Position numbers and translations under genes: made by a program. The notes below the pieces were generated by a model. It was given only the letters and a program-made list of their open reading frames with translations. It searched no databases and was not told the DNA's origin. Shown one piece after another: positions 52,365 through 61,274 of a stretch of 64,000 nucleotides of DNA (position 1 is the first letter of the stretch; each line of letters begins with the position of its first letter). Where the stretch lies: the NCBI GenBank assembly GCA_019449595.1, contig JAGRPL010000014.1, positions 182,043-246,042 on the forward strand, written 5' to 3'. This DNA comes from Rhodoferax sp. GTDB taxonomy: Bacteria; Pseudomonadota; Gammaproteobacteria; Burkholderiales; Burkholderiaceae_C.

Positions 52365-54776
52365 TCAATCGTAGTTGCTGAAGCGGCTGTTGGCCGTGCC
52401 GGATTCACGCAAGTTCTGGTAACGCGAAATATTCTGCTTCAAGGTAGACAGGGGGCTGACGCCCAGGCGGGTAAAGCCCACGAACTCCAGCTGGAACATC
52501 AGGCTCTGCGTCGCCGTCGAGGTACTGGTCTGTATCCGCTGCAACACCACGCGGCCCAGCCAGCAGCCCGCATCGTACTCGACCCCCAGAATCGTGTCGA
52601 CCAGGCGCTGTTCGTTGAGGCTGTAGTTCAGGCGCCCCACGCCGTAATAGCGGCCTTCGCCCAGTCCGCGGCCGGCCCCCGGGTTCGGATCGGTGCCGCC
52701 AAACGGGTTGTTCAGCGGCCACTGCCAGCTGACGTCGATCAGCTCGCTGACGTCCCGCTGGAAACGGTACGCCGCATTGAAGACCCGGTAGGGCCCCGGG
52801 CTGTAGCGCGCCCCGATGGTGGAGCGCATCGACTTCTCGGTCGCCGCGTTGTACTGCACCGTGGAGTCCAGCGCCCAGCGCTCCAGCACGTTGAGCGAGG
52901 CCCCCAGCAGCACATCGCTGACGCCGGCCTGCGCCGGTGCCGTGCTGGAGTTCAGGGTCACCAGCTGGTCCTCGAAGCGCAGGCGCTGCGCGATGCCGAA
53001 GCGGGCCAGCTGGGCGCCACTGTCGGCATCCAGAAAGCGCGTGGTCAACCCCAGGGTCAGCAGGTTGTTGTCGGCAATCTTGTCGTGCCCCACATAGGCG
53101 TTTTCGGTGTAGATGGTGGCGAAGTTGAAATCGTTGGCGCCCGTGTCGTAGTTGGGCAGCAGACTCTGGTTGCGGTAGGGCGTATAGACGTAAAACGCCC
53201 GCGGCTCCAGGGTCTGCGTCAGGCCGCGCCCCAGCACGCTGGTTTCCCGCTCGAACACCAGCCCGCTGTCCAGGCTGAACGTGGGCACGACGCTGTCGGC
53301 CGAGCGGGCGCCGTTGGACAGCGCCGCGTCGAACTGGTAGCCGGTGGCGTGCAGTTGCAGCTTGGGGGTGATGAAACCGGCCGGCGCCAGCCAGGGCCGG
53401 CTGACCTGCAGCAGGGCCACCGCGCGCTGGGCATTGGGGTCCGGGTTGACCAGCGTCGAGCGCGACCAATCCGACTCGAACCGGGTGAAATCGCCATCCA
53501 CCGACCAGTCAAAGCCGCCCACATTGCTCAGCGCGTAGCGCGCCGTCAGCTGGGGCGCCCGGTCGTACGGCGGGGCAATGGGCGCCGTGACATCCTGCAG
53601 GGTCTGCCACTTGAGTACCTGCAGGCTGCTGGAGAAAGGCCCGCGCGCCCAGGTCGCCCCCACCGTGCTGGGCAGCAGGCGCTGGGTGAGCGTGCCGCTG
53701 GAGCTGACGCTGGTGAAATCGCGCCAGTAGTTGTCGTCACTGACCCGGTTGATGTTGGCGGCCACGGCCACGCTGCCGACCTGGGGCACGCCCGTCGCAA
53801 TGCTGCCGGTATGGGTATAGGCCAGGCCCCAGCGGTCCGCGTCGCGCAGCTTGTCGCCAGCCATGTAGTCGGCGCGCAGCACACCGGAATAGGACGGCTC
53901 CAGGTAGCGGAATTCGCCCCCCACATCCACCCCGCGGGCGGTCATCAGCGTCGGGGTGATGGTGGCATCGCGGTTGGGTGCGATGTTCCAGTAGTAGGGC
54001 ACGGTGACCTGCGTCCCGTTGACGCTGTCAAAACCCAGCGTGGGCGGCAGCACGCCGGACTTGCGCTTGTCGGTCAGCGGAAAGCTGATGGCCGGCACCG
54101 GCAGGATGGGAACGCCCTTGAAGCTCAGCACGGCGCCGTGCGCAATGCCTTCTTCCTCGTCGTTGTCCAGACTGATCGTCGTGGCCCGCAAAATCCAGTC
54201 CGGCAGCCAGTCGGGGCCGGGCTTGCGCCGGCAGGTGGTGTAGGTGGCGTTGTGGACGACGGTATGCGCCTCGTCCAGGAAATCGGCCCGGTCCGCCTGG
54301 CCGTGGGCATCGTTCTGCAAAAACTGGTAACGGGGCTCGTTGAAGAACCCCTCGAACGCCTCCACCTTCAGCTCCAGCATCGGGCCCTCGTAGATGTTGC
54401 CGGCGCGGTTGATGCGAACATGGCCGGTGGCCTTGGCCTGGTCGGTGGGCTGGAAATACTCCAGGCGGTCCGCGCGGATGACGGTGCCGGGTTTGCGCAT
54501 CACGGCATCACCCTCGATCACCGTTTCCAGATCCGGGCGGCCGGAGATGCGGTCGCCCTGCAGAAACACCGGTGCCTGCTCCAGCTGGGCCGGGGTGATG
54601 CGGTCCTGCAGCATCGGGCTGGCCTGGAGGACCAGGGCGTCCGGCACCGGCAGATCCGCCGCGGGCGGCGCCGTTTGCGCGCACACCGGCGTCACCGTCC
54701 CCACCACACAGGCCAGCAGCGTCAGGCCGGGCAGGACAGCGCGGGAGCGGGGCGGCCGGAAGGTCAGATGCATCAT
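52365..54776 (-). CDS. lptD: LPS-assembly protein LptD
   Basis: This outer-membrane LPS translocon barrel is 803 aa from the ATG at 54776; a Met follows directly at 54773, and a GTG at 54875 is in frame but less convincing. The signal peptide ends near VCAQT. An N-terminal jellyroll domain (IEGDAVMRKPGTVIRADRLE and similar repeats) precedes a large C-terminal beta-barrel ending in FSNYD. Only two Cys remain in the mature chain (TTCRRK and AGCWLG), versus four in E. coli. First gene of lptD-surA-rsmA, divergent from amgK. Ribosome binding site weak. Confidence 0.95.
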   Translation of the reverse strand: MMHLTFRPPRSRAVLPGLTLLACVVGTVTPVCAQTAPPAADLPVPDALVLQASPMLQDRITPAQLEQAPVFLQGDRISGRPDLETVIEGDAVMRKPGTVIRADRLEYFQPTDQAKATGHVRINRAGNIYEGPMLELKVEAFEGFFNEPRYQFLQNDAHGQADRADFLDEAHTVVHNATYTTCRRKPGPDWLPDWILRATTISLDNDEEEGIAHGAVLSFKGVPILPVPAISFPLTDKRKSGVLPPTLGFDSVNGTQVTVPYYWNIAPNRDATITPTLMTARGVDVGGEFRYLEPSYSGVLRADYMAGDKLRDADRWGLAYTHTGSIATGVPQVGSVAVAANINRVSDDNYWRDFTSVSSSGTLTQRLLPSTVGATWARGPFSSSLQVLKWQTLQDVTAPIAPPYDRAPQLTARYALSNVGGFDWSVDGDFTRFESDWSRSTLVNPDPNAQRAVALLQVSRPWLAPAGFITPKLQLHATGYQFDAALSNGARSADSVVPTFSLDSGLVFERETSVLGRGLTQTLEPRAFYVYTPYRNQSLLPNYDTGANDFNFATIYTENAYVGHDKIADNNLLTLGLTTRFLDADSGAQLARFGIAQRLRFEDQLVTLNSSTAPAQAGVSDVLLGASLNVLERWALDSTVQYNAATEKSMRSTIGARYSPGPYRVFNAAYRFQRDVSELIDVSWQWPLNNPFGGTDPNPGAGRGLGEGRYYGVGRLNYSLNEQRLVDTILGVEYDAGCWLGRVVLQRIQTSTSTATQSLMFQLEFVGFTRLGVSPLSTLKQNISRYQNLRESGTANSRFSNYD

Positions 54777-54899
54777 GCATCGGAACACGCAAGGGGCGAA
54801 AGGCGGGGTCGGCAAGGGAAGGCGGTTCTGCGCTGAAGGACGGTGGAAGAAGGCCGCGCACCAATAGGGTGTCACGGGGCTTTGTAGAATGGATTATCC

Positions 54900-56000
54900 A
54901 TGAGCCTCAACCCCACCCCCGCCCCAACGGCCGCGCCGGCTCCCCTGACGTGGGCCGATCCCCGACGCCAGGCCCTGTTTGACACGTGGTTCGCCCGCGT
55001 GCAGGGCCCGCACCAGCTCGCTGCCGACTCCCTGTGCCTGGCCTCCGCCGACGCCAGTTTCCGCCGTTATTTGCGCGTGGACAGTCCCACGCGCAGCCTG
55101 GTCATCATGGACGCGCCGCCCGACAAGGAAAACTGCCGCCCCTTTGTGCAGGTGGCCCGGCTGATGGCCGACGCCGGCCTCAAGGTCCCCGAAGTCCTGG
55201 ACTGGGACGAAGCCAACGGTTTCATGCTCCTGACCGACCTGGGAGCGCAAACCCTGATGCAGGTGATCGACCCGACCGCACCGCCGCCGCTGCCGCTGTA
55301 CCTGGAGGCGGTGGACACCCTCGTCCAGTGGCAACTCGCCTCGCGCCCGGGCGTGCTGCCTCCCTACGACCAGGCATTGCTGCAGCGCGAGCTGCAGCTG
55401 TTTCCCGACTGGTACATCGGCCAGCACCGCCAGGTCACGCTGGACGCCGCCCAGCGCAAGGTGCTCGACGACGCCTTTGCGGCCATCATCAAGAACAACC
55501 TGGCATGGCCCAGCGTGTACGTGCACCGCGATTTCATGCCGCGCAACCTGATAGTCGGTCCCGGCGGCGTGGCCCGCGTCCACGACGAGAAACTGGGCGT
55601 GCTGGACTTCCAGGACGCCGTCTACGGCCCCATCACCTACGACATCGCCAGCCTGATGCGCGACGCGTTCCTGAGCTGGGACGAGGATTTCTGCCTGGAC
55701 GTGACCATCCGTTACTGGGAAAAAGCCCGCAAGGCCGGCCTGCCGGTCGGCGACGACTTTGGCGAGTTCTACAAGGCCTTGGAGTGGATGGGTCTGCAGC
55801 GCCACCTCAAGGTGGCCGGCATCTTTGCGCGGCTCACGCTGCGCGACGGCAAGCCCCAGTACCTGGCCGATACGCCCCGCTTCATTGCCTACATGCGCGC
55901 CACCTGCAGCCGCTACATGGAACTCAAGCCGCTGCTGCGCCTGATCGAAAACGTGGAAGGCATCGCCGTGCCCAACGCCTACGCATTTGGCCGCGTTTGA
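54900..56000 (+). CDS. amgK: N-acetylmuramate/N-acetylglucosamine kinase (AmgK-type)
   Basis: This 366-aa aminoglycoside-phosphotransferase-fold kinase has the Brenner-like loop VYVHRDFMPRNLIV (catalytic Asp and Asn) and the metal-binding GVLDFQDAVYGPITYDIASL. An N-terminal ATP-site region contains ADASFRRYLRV. Position divergent from lptD matches the Pseudomonas amgK locus, where AmgK makes MurNAc-1-P for MurU in cell-wall recycling. murU is not adjacent here but lies at 22526. A TAGAAT -10-like hexamer at 54885-54890 leaves almost no leader. Repeat copy G lies after the stop. Confidence 0.85.
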   Translation: MSLNPTPAPTAAPAPLTWADPRRQALFDTWFARVQGPHQLAADSLCLASADASFRRYLRVDSPTRSLVIMDAPPDKENCRPFVQVARLMADAGLKVPEVLDWDEANGFMLLTDLGAQTLMQVIDPTAPPPLPLYLEAVDTLVQWQLASRPGVLPPYDQALLQRELQLFPDWYIGQHRQVTLDAAQRKVLDDAFAAIIKNNLAWPSVYVHRDFMPRNLIVGPGGVARVHDEKLGVLDFQDAVYGPITYDIASLMRDAFLSWDEDFCLDVTIRYWEKARKAGLPVGDDFGEFYKALEWMGLQRHLKVAGIFARLTLRDGKPQYLADTPRFIAYMRATCSRYMELKPLLRLIENVEGIAVPNAYAFGRV

Positions 56001-56010
56001 GGCAAAAATC

Positions 56011-56039
56011 CTGCGCAAAGCGTTATCCACATTGCGCAG
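56011..56039. other. Hairpin with a perfect DnaA-box sequence in its loop
   Basis: CTGCGCAA (56011-56018) pairs with TTGCGCAG (56032-56039). The 13-nt loop contains TTATCCACA (56023-56031), the exact DnaA 9-mer. Only one box is present, so it is not an origin. It directly abuts repeat copy G in the amgK-rsmE gap. Confidence 0.5.
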
Positions 56040-56063
56040 GCAGCTCCTGATTCCATAGCAAAA
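56033..56063 (+). repeat. Dispersed hairpin element, copy G
   Basis: It reads TGCGCAGGCAGCTCCTGATT followed by CCATAGCAAAA. The right arm is intact and the left arm decayed (GCTCC). It lies between the amgK stop (56000) and the rsmE start (56070). Confidence 0.7.
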
Positions 56064-56069
56064 ACCGCC

Positions 56070-56828
56070 ATGCCCCGCTTCTACTGCCCCGCGCCCCTGG
56101 CCACCGGCGCCCTGCTGGACCTGCCGGCGGGCGCCGCGCGCCACGTGCAGGTGCTGCGCCTGCAACCCGGCGACGCCATCACGCTGTTCCACGACGGCGG
56201 CGAGTTCGAGGCCACCGTCACCCACATGGGCCGCAGCGACGTGCGGGTGCAGGTCGGCGCCCACCACACCGTGGAACGCGAGGCTGCCCGGCCCGTGCAT
56301 CTGGCGGTGGGCATGCCCGCCAACGACCGCATGGACTGGCTGGTGGAAAAAGCCACCGAGCTGGGCGTGGCCAGCATCCAGCCATTGATGACCGAGCGCA
56401 GCGTGCTGCGCCTCTCCGGCGAGCGGGCCGAGAAAAAAGTGGCGCACTGGCACAGTGTGGCCGTCGCAGCCTGCGAGCAGTGCGGCGGCAACCGGGTGCC
56501 CGTGGTCCACCCGGTCATGGGCCTGGCGCAATGGCTCGCCGCCAACCCGCCGGCCGTCCCACCGGCACCGGGCGGGGACGCGGACGCCGCGCTGCCCGCA
56601 CGCATGCTGCTGTCGCTGCGGGGGATTTCGCGGCCCCTGCGCACGCTGCTGCCCGCTGCAGCGTCTGGTGCCGGCCAGCCGGTCACCTTTCTGTCCGGAC
56701 CGGAGGGCGGCCTGAGCGCCGTCGAAGAAGACGCCGCACTGGCCCGCGGCTTTGTCCCCGTGTCGCTGGGCCAGCGGGTCCTGCGCGCCGAGACCGCCGC
56801 GCTGGCCGCCCTTACACTGCTGGCATGA
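56070..56828 (+). CDS. rsmE: 16S rRNA U1498 N3-methyltransferase
   Basis: This 252-aa SPOUT methyltransferase has an N-terminal PUA-like domain starting MPRFYCPAPL with RHVQVLRLQPGDAI. The C-terminal knotted domain shows MDWLVEKATELGV, ACEQCGGNRVP, the SAM loop LSGPEGGLSAVEEDAA and SLGQRVLRAETA. It methylates U1498 of 16S rRNA in mature 30S subunits. Residues about 165-180 are an extra Pro/Ala/Gly loop (PPAVPPAPGGDAD). It overlaps the next gene by ATGA. Confidence 0.95.
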   Translation: MPRFYCPAPLATGALLDLPAGAARHVQVLRLQPGDAITLFHDGGEFEATVTHMGRSDVRVQVGAHHTVEREAARPVHLAVGMPANDRMDWLVEKATELGVASIQPLMTERSVLRLSGERAEKKVAHWHSVAVAACEQCGGNRVPVVHPVMGLAQWLAANPPAVPPAPGGDADAALPARMLLSLRGISRPLRTLLPAAASGAGQPVTFLSGPEGGLSAVEEDAALARGFVPVSLGQRVLRAETAALAALTLLA

Positions 56829-58000
56829 AACGCAACCTCTGGCTGCTGGCCCTGTGCCAGGGGCTGTTCCTCACCAACAACGTCACCTTCATCGCCATCA
56901 ACGGCCTGGTGGGCCTGAGCCTGGCGCCCTTCGGCTGGATGGCCACCCTGCCGGTCATGGGCTACGTGGTGGGCGGCGCCCTGAGCACGCCGCTGGTGGC
57001 CCGGACCCAGTCGCGCTTCGGGCGTCGCATATCCTTCCAGATCGGCCTGGCGGTGGCGCTGGTCTCGGCCGGCATCGGCGCCTGGGCCGTGGTGAGCCAC
57101 AACTTCTGGCTGCTGGTGGGCGCCACGGTGGTGGCGGGCTACTACAGTGCCAACGGGCAGCTGTACCGCTTTGCCGCCGCCGAGCTGGCCGAGCCGTCGT
57201 ACCGCGAAAAAGCCGTCTCCCTGGTGCTGGCGGGCGGCCTGATTGGCGCCATTGCCGGCCCCAATCTGGCAGCCCGTTCCCGCGGCCTGCTGGAGATTCC
57301 CTTTGCCGGCGCCTACGTGGCACTGGCCGTGGTGGCGCTGGTGGCCATGGTCCTGATGGCGTTCATCCAGTTTCCCCCGCACACGGTGGCGCCACGCGGC
57401 AGCCACCAGGGCCGGCCCCTGTGGCAGATCCTGCGCCAGCCCGTCTTCATGGTGGCCTGCGCCAGCGCCGCGCTGGGCTATGGCGTGATGAACCTGCTGA
57501 TGGCCGCCACCCCCCTGGCCATGCAGCAATGCGGCCTGTCCTTCGACGACGCGGCCCTGGTGCTGGAATGGCACGTCATCGGCATGTTTGCGCCCGGCTT
57601 CTTCACCGGCAACCTGATCAAGCGCTTTGGCACCCTGCCCGTCATGGGCGCGGGTGTGGCGCTCAACGGCGCCTGCATTGCCATCGCGCTGTCGGGGGTG
57701 GAGCTGCACCAGTTTGCCCTGGCGCTGTTCCTGCTGGGCGTGGGCTGGAATTTCCTGTTCACCGGCAGCACCACCCTGTCGCTGGGTGCCTACCGGCCGG
57801 AGGAAAAAGACCGGGCGCAGGCGGCCATCAACTTCTGCGTGTTTGCCGTCATGGCCCTGACCTCGTTCGCGTCCGGCGCCCTCATCACCACACAGGGCTG
57901 GAGCATGCTGAATTGGGGTTCGCTGGGGCCCGTGGGCCTGACTGCCGCCGCGCTGGCCTGGCTGGGCCTCAACCAGCGCGCGCGGCGCTCCGCGGCTTAG
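56825..58000 (+). CDS. MFS transporter
   Basis: This 391-aa inner-membrane protein has twelve predicted TM helices. It starts KRNLWLLALCQGLFLTNNVT and has the loop 2-3 motif STPLVARTQSRFGRRISFQI. ANGQLYRFAAAELAEPSYR follows TM4, and a late GAYRPEEKDRAQAAINF. This pattern is found in a group of uncharacterised bacterial MFS proteins; the substrate is unknown. The start overlaps the rsmE stop, so the two are translationally coupled although unrelated in function. It converges on the lipase-like gene 3 bp away. Confidence 0.87.
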   Translation: MKRNLWLLALCQGLFLTNNVTFIAINGLVGLSLAPFGWMATLPVMGYVVGGALSTPLVARTQSRFGRRISFQIGLAVALVSAGIGAWAVVSHNFWLLVGATVVAGYYSANGQLYRFAAAELAEPSYREKAVSLVLAGGLIGAIAGPNLAARSRGLLEIPFAGAYVALAVVALVAMVLMAFIQFPPHTVAPRGSHQGRPLWQILRQPVFMVACASAALGYGVMNLLMAATPLAMQQCGLSFDDAALVLEWHVIGMFAPGFFTGNLIKRFGTLPVMGAGVALNGACIAIALSGVELHQFALALFLLGVGWNFLFTGSTTLSLGAYRPEEKDRAQAAINFCVFAVMALTSFASGALITTQGWSMLNWGSLGPVGLTAAALAWLGLNQRARRSAA

Positions 58001-58003
58001 GCT

Positions 58004-58846
58004 TCAGAACTTCGTGTCCAGCCACTGCTGCAGGGTGGCAAACACCGGAGCGGCATCCAGCTCGTTGAAGATCTCGTGGTACAGCGTGTCGAAGCACACG
58101 GCGCGCACCACCGCCGGGGGTGCGGCGGCCGCAAAGCGGCGGCTGCCCTCGGGGTTGAGCAGCCGGTCATCGCCCGCGTACATCAGCAGGGTGGGCACCG
58201 TCCACTGGCTGGCCAGCGCCACGGTGGCCGGGCCGGCCGTGGCAATGAAACGCGCCAGGCGGGCCGAGATGCGGTCATGTACCAGGCGGTCGCCCAGGTA
58301 GGCGGCAACCACCTTCGGGTCGTGCGAGATGAGCTGCGGGTTCAGGCCGTTGCCAACCCGCAGGTTCGGGGCGAGCGCGGGCAGCACCGCCACCAGCAGT
58401 TTCTGGAAAGCACTGAGCCCCGGGTCCAGCGCCGGGGAGGACATGACCAGGCCGTCCACCGGCCGCAGGGCCAGCGAGACAAACCGCCCCACCACCAGCC
58501 CGCCCATGCTGTGGCCCAACAGGATCAGGGGGGTGCCGGGGGCCATGCGCAGGCGGGTGCTGTCCACGATGTCGGCCAGGTCGTCAAGCAGGCGGGTATC
58601 GCTGGGCAGGCTGCCGCGGGCACCGCCCGATTCGCCGTGGCCGCACTGGTCGTAGCCCCGCACCGCAAAGCCCCAGGTGTTGAGCTGGCGGGCCACATGC
58701 TCGTAGCGTCCCGCATGCTCCCCCAGCCCGTGCACCAGGATCACGGTGCCGCGCGCGGCCACGCCGGGCTCCAGCGGCCAGTCCTGTATCACCAGGTTGT
58801 CGCCGTCTTTGGCGGTGAATGTGGAAAGCGTGGTTTCAGCGGTCAT
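58004..58846 (-). CDS. Alpha/beta hydrolase, monoacylglycerol lipase-like
   Basis: This 280-aa protein, from the ATG at 58846, has the oxyanion region ILVHGLGEHAGRYEHVA, the cap-side YDQCGHGESGG, the nucleophile elbow LLGHSMGGLVVGRF, the Asp in MYAGDDRLLNPEG and the His in LYHEIFNE. HGxGEH plus GHSMGG is typical of the monoacylglycerol lipase/lysophospholipase subgroup. No signal peptide, so cytoplasmic. It follows the M20 peptidase gene by 17 bp on the same strand. The open frame to 59134 is shadow sequence of that gene. Confidence 0.88.
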   Translation of the reverse strand: MTAETTLSTFTAKDGDNLVIQDWPLEPGVAARGTVILVHGLGEHAGRYEHVARQLNTWGFAVRGYDQCGHGESGGARGSLPSDTRLLDDLADIVDSTRLRMAPGTPLILLGHSMGGLVVGRFVSLALRPVDGLVMSSPALDPGLSAFQKLLVAVLPALAPNLRVGNGLNPQLISHDPKVVAAYLGDRLVHDRISARLARFIATAGPATVALASQWTVPTLLMYAGDDRLLNPEGSRRFAAAAPPAVVRAVCFDTLYHEIFNELDAAPVFATLQQWLDTKF

Positions 58847-58863
58847 GGTGCAGGCGCTCGCGG

Positions 58864-60324
58864 TCAGGGGCACTGGGAAATGACATGGGCCACGGCCGCC
58901 GTCAGCTTCTTGGCGTAGGGCACATGCAGGAACTCGTTGGGGCCGTGGGCATTGCTCTTGGGTCCCAGCACGCCGCACACCATCATCTGTGCCGCCGGGA
59001 AACCCCTGGCCAGCATGCCCATCAGCGGAATGGTGCCGCCCTGGCCGATGTAGCCGCAGGGGGCGCCGAAATGGGCCTGGGAGGCCGCCTGCAGGGCGCT
59101 TTCCAGCCAGGGCGCCGTGCTGGGGGCGTTCCATCCGGTGGCGCCGGCGGCGCCTTCAAAGGTGACGCGCGCCTGGTAGGGTGCGTTGTCTTCCAGCAGG
59201 GCCTTGAGTTGCTGCACCGCCACGTCGGCCTCCACCAGCGGCGGCAGGCGCAGGCTGAGCTTGAAGGCGCTGTAGGGGCGAAGCACGTTGCCGGCGTTGT
59301 TCAGGTCTGGAAAGCCCTCGGCCCCGGTGACGCTGAGCGTGGGTTTCCAGGTGCGGTTGAGCAGGGCCTGCAGCGGGTCGGTGGTAGTGGGCAGGGTAAA
59401 GGCCGTGGCACCGCCGCAGTCGTAGTGGGCCCAGGGAAACCGCTTGTACAGCTCGTCACCCAGAATGCCGGCGGTGGCCTGCGCCTGCTGCATGCGGTCG
59501 GCCGGAACTTCGCAGTGGAAGCTGGCCGGCAGCAAGCGGCCGGTGGCGCTGTCTTCCAGGCGGTCCAGCACCTGGCGCAGGATGCGAAAGCTCGAGGGCA
59601 CCAGGCCACTGGCGTCACCAGAGTGCACGCCCTCGGTCAGGACTTCCACTTTCAGCACGCCGCTGGCCATGCCGCGCAGGCTGCTGGTGATCCACAGCTG
59701 GTCGTAATTGCCGGCGCCGGAATCCAGGCACACCACCAGCCCCACATCGCCCAGCCGGGGTTTCAGCAGGTCGATGTACGGCAGCAGATCGTAGGAGCCG
59801 CTTTCCTCGCAGGTCTCGATCAGCCCCACGATGCGGGGGTGCGGCGCGTTCTGGGTCTTGAGCGCCTGGATGGCGGCAATGGCGGCATAGGCCGCATAGC
59901 CATCGTCGGCGCCACCGCGACCGTAGAGCCGGCCGTCTTCCAGGTGCGGGGTCCAGGGCCCCAGATCGCTGCGCCAGCCGGAGAATTCGGGCTGCTTGTC
60001 CAGGTGGCCGTACACCAGCACGGTCTGGGTGGACTCGGCCCGAGTGGCCGCCACCTCAAAAAACAGCACCGGCGTGCGCCCGGGCAGGCGCACGATTTCC
60101 AGTTTCAGGCCGGCAACATTCTGGGCCTCGATCCAGGCGGCGGTGCTGCGCACCACGGTGTCGATGTAGCCATGGGCCTCCCAGTCGGCATCGAACATGG
60201 GGGACTTGGCCGGGACGCGGATGTAGTCCTGCAAGCAGGGGACGATCTGGTCGTCCCACAGGACGCTGACCTGGTCGAGGGTCTGTGCCGCATTCAGCAC
60301 AGAGGGGGGGATACGGGCATTCAC
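58864..60324 (-). CDS. M20-family metallopeptidase (dipeptidase-like)
   Basis: This 486-aa protein has the M20 di-zinc site: HLD in VLVYGHLDKQPEFSGW, the bridging Asp in YGRGGADDGYA, the catalytic EE in IETCEESGS, Asp in VVCLDSGAG and a C-terminal His in GPNEFLHVPY. The lid/dimerisation domain includes LTEGVHSGDASGLVPSS. It hydrolyses dipeptides or related amides; the substrate is uncertain. I choose the GTG at 60324 because CAGGAGACC lies 7 bases before it, while the in-frame upstream ATG has no such signal. Upstream of the lipase-like gene. Confidence 0.92.
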   Translation of the reverse strand: MNARIPPSVLNAAQTLDQVSVLWDDQIVPCLQDYIRVPAKSPMFDADWEAHGYIDTVVRSTAAWIEAQNVAGLKLEIVRLPGRTPVLFFEVAATRAESTQTVLVYGHLDKQPEFSGWRSDLGPWTPHLEDGRLYGRGGADDGYAAYAAIAAIQALKTQNAPHPRIVGLIETCEESGSYDLLPYIDLLKPRLGDVGLVVCLDSGAGNYDQLWITSSLRGMASGVLKVEVLTEGVHSGDASGLVPSSFRILRQVLDRLEDSATGRLLPASFHCEVPADRMQQAQATAGILGDELYKRFPWAHYDCGGATAFTLPTTTDPLQALLNRTWKPTLSVTGAEGFPDLNNAGNVLRPYSAFKLSLRLPPLVEADVAVQQLKALLEDNAPYQARVTFEGAAGATGWNAPSTAPWLESALQAASQAHFGAPCGYIGQGGTIPLMGMLARGFPAAQMMVCGVLGPKSNAHGPNEFLHVPYAKKLTAAVAHVISQCP

Positions 60325-60389
60325 GCGGGTCTCCTGGCGCTGCACGGCAGCTGGCAATCGCGCATCATGCCACGCCTGAAAAACGCCCG

Positions 60390-61214
60390 TCAGCCGCGGG
60401 GATGCATCCAGGCCAGCCCCTCCCGCGTGCCGCCGGGCTGGCTGCCCCGGCGGGGGCGGTATTCACACCCCACCCAGCCGGTGTAGCCCAGCGCGTCCAG
60501 CACGCCAAACAGATAGGGGTAATACAGCTCGCCCGCGTCGGGCTCGTGGCGGTCGGGCACGCCGGCGATCTGGATGTGCCCCACGTTGCCGCCCGGCAGG
60601 TAGTGGCGCAGCTTGGTAGCCAGGTCCCCCTCCATGATCTGGCAGTGGTACAGGTCCATCTGCACCTGGAGGTTGGCCGCCCCCACGGCCTGCACCGTGG
60701 CGTGCGCATGGTCCTGCCGGTTCAGGTAGTAGGCGGGCATGTCCCGCGTGTTGATGGGCTCGATCAGCAGCTGCAACCCGGCCTGGGTCGCCAGCGTGGC
60801 GGCGGCGCGCAGGTTGTCTTCGTAGGTGGCCTGCAGGCGCTGCGGCGCCACGCCGGCGGGGGCCAGCCCCGCCATCACATGGATGCGCGGGCAGGCCAGC
60901 GCCACGGCATAGTCGATGGCCTGCGCGATGCCGCGCAGAAATTCCGCCTCGCGTCCCGGCAGACAGGCCGTGCCACGGGCCCCGCCCGCCCAGGCCTGGG
61001 CCATGGACGGCGCATCCAGCCCGGCCGGCGGGGCGTTGAACAGCACCTGCTGCAGCCCGTTGGCATCCAGCCGCGCGCGGATCTCGGCGGCGGGGTATTC
61101 ATAGGGGAACAGGAATTCCACGGCCCGGAAGCCGTCGCGGGCGGCGGCCTCAAAGCGGTCCAGAAAGGCGTACTCGGGGTACAGCATGGACAGGTTGGCG
61201 GCGAATTGGGGCAT
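60390..61214 (-). CDS. Hydroxypyruvate isomerase/2-oxo-tetronate isomerase-like TIM barrel
   Basis: This 274-aa protein, from the ATG at 61214 ([20 protein letters not shown]), belongs to the AP-endonuclease-2-like TIM-barrel sugar isomerases. Metal-site segments visible are [16 protein letters not shown] (Glu), [15 protein letters not shown] (Asp/His), [14 protein letters not shown] and VGCEYRP (Glu). This is the Hyi/OtnI pattern, interconverting hydroxypyruvate and tartronate semialdehyde or four-carbon analogues. No glyoxylate-pathway partners adjoin. It is divergent from the Bug-family gene across 60 bp. Confidence 0.88.
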   Translation of the reverse strand: MPQFAANLSMLYPEYAFLDRFEAAARDGFRAVEFLFPYEYPAAEIRARLDANGLQQVLFNAPPAGLDAPSMAQAWAGGARGTACLPGREAEFLRGIAQAIDYAVALACPRIHVMAGLAPAGVAPQRLQATYEDNLRAAATLATQAGLQLLIEPINTRDMPAYYLNRQDHAHATVQAVGAANLQVQMDLYHCQIMEGDLATKLRHYLPGGNVGHIQIAGVPDRHEPDAGELYYPYLFGVLDALGYTGWVGCEYRPRRGSQPGGTREGLAWMHPRG

Positions 61215-61274
61215 CGAATAGATTGCTACAGTGCAGGGTGTTCCCGACTGTACTTTCATTCAACGGACTTCACC

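Noticed and set aside
51054..54836. 1260-codon open frame on the + strand opposite surA and lptD
   Set aside because: Antisense shadow of two clearly recognised genes. The product is low-complexity His/Gln/Arg/Gly-rich sequence without domains, an artefact of high GC.
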